Positions 12,735-14,284 of a stretch of 14,284 nucleotides of DNA are shown here, piece after piece. Position 1 is the stretch's first letter, and each line of letters opens with the position of its first letter. The stretch spans positions 1-14,284 of the forward strand of contig DAIEIL010000070.1 in NCBI GenBank assembly GCA_027352645.1, read 5' to 3'. The notes beneath the pieces are model-generated. The model worked only from the letters and a program-made list of their open reading frames with translations. It did no database searches and was not told the origin of the DNA. This stretch comes from Rhodobiaceae bacterium (GTDB lineage: Bacteria; Pseudomonadota; Alphaproteobacteria; Parvibaculales; Parvibaculaceae). The translations under genes were made by a program, and so were the position numbers.

Positions 12735-14009
12735 ATGGCCGAATATTCCTTCAGCACACTTGCCATCCATGCCGGCGCCAAGCCCGACCCGACGACGGGC
12801 GCGCGCGCGACGCCGATCTTCCAGACGACTTCCTTCGTCTTCGAGGATGTCGATCACGCGGCCTCGCTCTTCGGTCTGCAGGCTTTCGGTAACATCTATA
12901 CGCGCCTCACCAATCCGACGACCGCCGTGCTCGAAGAGCGCGTCGCGGCGCTCGAAGGCGGCACGGCGGCGCTCGGGGTCGCGTCCGGCCATGCCGCGCA
13001 GCTGCTCACTTTCCATACGCTGCTCGAACCGGGCGATCATTTCGTTGCCGCCAAGCAGCTTTATGGCGGCTCGATCAACCAGTTCGGCCATTCCTTCAAG
13101 AAGTTCGGCTGGGAAGTCGACTGGGTCGATATCAACGATCCGGCCAATGTGAAGAAGGCCATCGGCCCGAAGACGAAAGCGGTCTTCATCGAAAGTCTCG
13201 CCAATCCGGGCGGCATCGTCACCGACATCGAAGCCATCGCGAAGATCGCGCATGAGGCGGGCATTCCGCTCATCGTCGACAACACGCTCGCCTCGCCCTA
13301 CCTCATCCGTCCGATCGAGCATGGCGCGGATATCGTCGTGCATTCGGCGACGAAGTTCCTCGGCGGCCATGGCAACTCCATGGGCGGCATCATCGTCGAT
13401 GCGGGCAAGTTCGATTGGTCGAAGGACAACAAGTACAAGACGCTGTCGGAGCCGTGCGACTCCTATCACGGCCTCGAAATCCACAAGACCTTCGGCAACA
13501 TCGCCTTCGCCATCGCCTGCCGCGTACTCGGTCTGCGCGATCTTGGACCGGCGATCTCGCCCTTCAATGCCTTCATGATCCAGACCGGCATCGAGACATT
13601 GCCGCTGCGCATGCAGCGCCATTCGGACTCGGCGCTGAAGGTCGCGCAGTTCCTGAAGACGCATCCGAAGGTAAGCTGGGTTTCCTATGCGGGTCTGCCG
13701 GACGATCCCTATCACGCGCTTCAGCAGAAATATTCGCCGAAGGGCGCGGGCGCCGTTTTTACCTTCGGCGTCAAGGGTGGCTTTGAGGCGGGCGTGAACC
13801 TCGTGAACGGGGTGAAGCTTCTCTCGCATCTTGCCAATGTCGGCGACACGCGGAGCCTCATCATCCACCCGTCCTCGACGACGCATCGCCAGCTCACCGC
13901 CGAGCAGCAGGCAGCTGCCGGCGCGGGTGCCGATGTTGTGCGCTTGTCGGTGGGACTGGAAGAACCGGCGGACATCATCGCCGACCTCGACCAGGCGCTG
14001 AACGCGTAA
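12735..14009 (+). CDS. metY: O-acetylhomoserine sulfhydrylase (aminocarboxypropyltransferase)
   Basis: PLP-dependent Cys/Met-metabolism enzyme that makes homocysteine from O-acetylhomoserine and sulfide, the direct sulfhydrylation route to methionine; cytosolic. The 424-residue length is typical. Motifs: ATPIFQTTSFVF (25-36), Tyr55 and Arg57 in YTRLTNPT for phosphate binding from the neighbouring subunit, SGHAAQLLT (84-92), the PLP ring Asp182 in VDNTLASPYL, Schiff-base Lys207 in HSATKFLGGHG, and SLIIHPSSTTHRQLT near the C-terminus. AAGGAG lies 6 bases before the ATG at 12735. It is the last gene of the plus-strand run, 31 bases after the CoA-binding gene, and ends at a strong terminator. Homoserine, its precursor, is made by hom at the left edge of the window. 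Confidence 0.96.
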   Translation: MAEYSFSTLAIHAGAKPDPTTGARATPIFQTTSFVFEDVDHAASLFGLQAFGNIYTRLTNPTTAVLEERVAALEGGTAALGVASGHAAQLLTFHTLLEPGDHFVAAKQLYGGSINQFGHSFKKFGWEVDWVDINDPANVKKAIGPKTKAVFIESLANPGGIVTDIEAIAKIAHEAGIPLIVDNTLASPYLIRPIEHGADIVVHSATKFLGGHGNSMGGIIVDAGKFDWSKDNKYKTLSEPCDSYHGLEIHKTFGNIAFAIACRVLGLRDLGPAISPFNAFMIQTGIETLPLRMQRHSDSALKVAQFLKTHPKVSWVSYAGLPDDPYHALQQKYSPKGAGAVFTFGVKGGFEAGVNLVNGVKLLSHLANVGDTRSLIIHPSSTTHRQLTAEQQAAAGAGADVVRLSVGLEEPADIIADLDQALNA

Positions 14010-14028
14010 GCGCCTGATCAGCCTTTCT

Positions 14029-14066
14029 GCGTCATGGCCCGGCTCGTCCGGGCCATCCACGTCTTT
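14029..14066. repeat. REP-like intergenic palindrome
   Basis: ATGGCCCGG (14034-14042) and CCGGGCCAT (14048-14056) form a perfect nine-pair stem around CTCGT, flanked by GTC and CCACGTCTTTC. I recognise this consensus (GTCATGGCC...GGCCATCCACGTC) as a palindrome scattered between genes in many alphaproteobacterial genomes. Only one copy is in the window, so its repetitive nature is inferred from memory. It lies in the metY 3' untranslated region. Confidence 0.65.
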
Positions 14067-14084
14067 CGACAAAGGTTGAAATAA

Positions 14085-14116
14085 AAATGCCCCGCGCGAG
14101 CGGGGCATTTCTTTTT
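14085..14116. terminator. Bidirectional intrinsic terminator between metY and ctaA
   Basis: AAATGCCCCG (14085-14094) and CGGGGCATTT (14101-14110) form a perfect ten-pair stem with a six-base loop, followed on the plus strand by CTTTTT. On the minus strand it is followed by a TTTTTATTT-type run, so it can serve both convergent genes (metY from the left, heme A synthase from the right). Confidence 0.92.
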
Positions 14117-14131
14117 CAACTCGAGCTCAGC

Positions 14132-14284
14132 TCAAGCGGTGAGCCGTCTCGCATGTACGATCGCAAGCGTGAACACGATGAGCGCGCCGGCCTGATGCGC
14201 GGCACCGAGCGGAACCGGCACGGCCCAGAGCAGCGCCCAGACGCCGAGGCCGATCTGCGCGAGAACGGCAAGCGCGAGCCAGGT
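14132..14284 (-). CDS. ctaA: Heme A synthase (COX15/CtaA), C-terminal fragment (runs off right edge)
   Basis: Only the last 50 residues are present. They read as one long hydrophobic helix with QIGLGVWALLWAVPVPLGA, then AAHQAGALIVFTLAIVHARRL and a TGA at 14134-14132. The Q-x-x-LG-x-x-x-L-x-x-VP-x-x-L-x-x-HQ-x-x-A pattern matches the final two helices of COX15/CtaA proteins, where the His of HQ is probably a heme ligand. The enzyme converts heme O to heme A in the inner membrane for aa3-type cytochrome oxidase. The identification rests on a short fragment; another polytopic membrane protein is possible but less likely. Confidence 0.75.
   Translation of the reverse strand, partial: TWLALAVLAQIGLGVWALLWAVPVPLGAAHQAGALIVFTLAIVHARRLTA

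Noticed and set aside
12648..14108. Minus-strand open frame of 486 codons opposite metY
   Set aside because: Shadow of metY with Arg-rich composition; it also runs through the terminator stem.
1..14284. CRISPR arrays, tRNA/rRNA genes, insertion sequences, phage or toxin-antitoxin genes
   Set aside because: No regular direct repeats, cloverleaf-like segments, transposase motifs or small gene pairs of that kind were seen by eye; a tool search could still find weak cases.

Overview
The window is high-GC, gene-dense chromosome, most likely from an alphaproteobacterium. Supporting this are the rplM-rpsI-argC order, the N-terminally extended S9 protein, a class I PHA synthase, a COX15-type heme A synthase, and a GTCATGGCC...GGCCATCCACGTC palindrome typical of intergenic repeats in that class. 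A PHA-accumulating genus such as Parvibaculum or a hyphomicrobial relative would fit, but the genus cannot be fixed from this sequence alone. There are no tRNA or rRNA genes, no CRISPR array, no insertion sequence and no phage genes.

Layout, left to right. (1) Bases 1-2008, minus strand: an AlaC/DapL-like aminotransferase followed with a 4-base stop/start overlap by homoserine dehydrogenase, which runs off the left edge. (2) Bases 2009-2223: intergenic DNA with two palindromes. (3) Bases 2224-3084, minus: an unrecognised Pro/Ala-rich lipoprotein, divergent from (4) phaC, bases 3308-5218, plus. (5) Bases 5404-6246, plus: an EamA/DMT-family transporter that appears to start at a non-ATG codon. 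It ends four bases from the convergent (6) block 6251-8805, minus, which in transcription order is rplM, rpsI, an intrinsic terminator, argC and a PNPOx-like flavoprotein. A good sigma-70-type promoter and a terminator-like hairpin lie in the rplM leader. (7) Bases 8959-10825, minus: a PaaI-type thioesterase followed by a DHA2-family MFS exporter. (8) Bases 10852-14009, plus: a GNAT acetyltransferase, an ECHDC3-like crotonase-fold protein lacking both usual catalytic glutamates, a YccU-type CoA-binding protein and O-acetylhomoserine sulfhydrylase. A REP-like palindrome and a bidirectional terminator follow. (9) Bases 14132-14284, minus: the C-terminus of heme A synthase.

Functionally this is housekeeping and central metabolism. 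It covers aspartate-family amino acids (hom at one end, metY at the other; homoserine is the common intermediate), arginine synthesis (argC), translation (L13, S9), carbon storage (phaC), acyl-CoA chemistry and cytochrome oxidase cofactor synthesis. I found no unmistakable new system. The points most worth checking are the terminator-like hairpin at the 5' end of the rplM-rpsI transcript, the strong terminator just upstream of argC, the non-ATG start of the EamA transporter, the catalytically atypical crotonase, and the unrecognised lipoprotein next to phaC. No stretch longer than about 300 bases lacks a gene.
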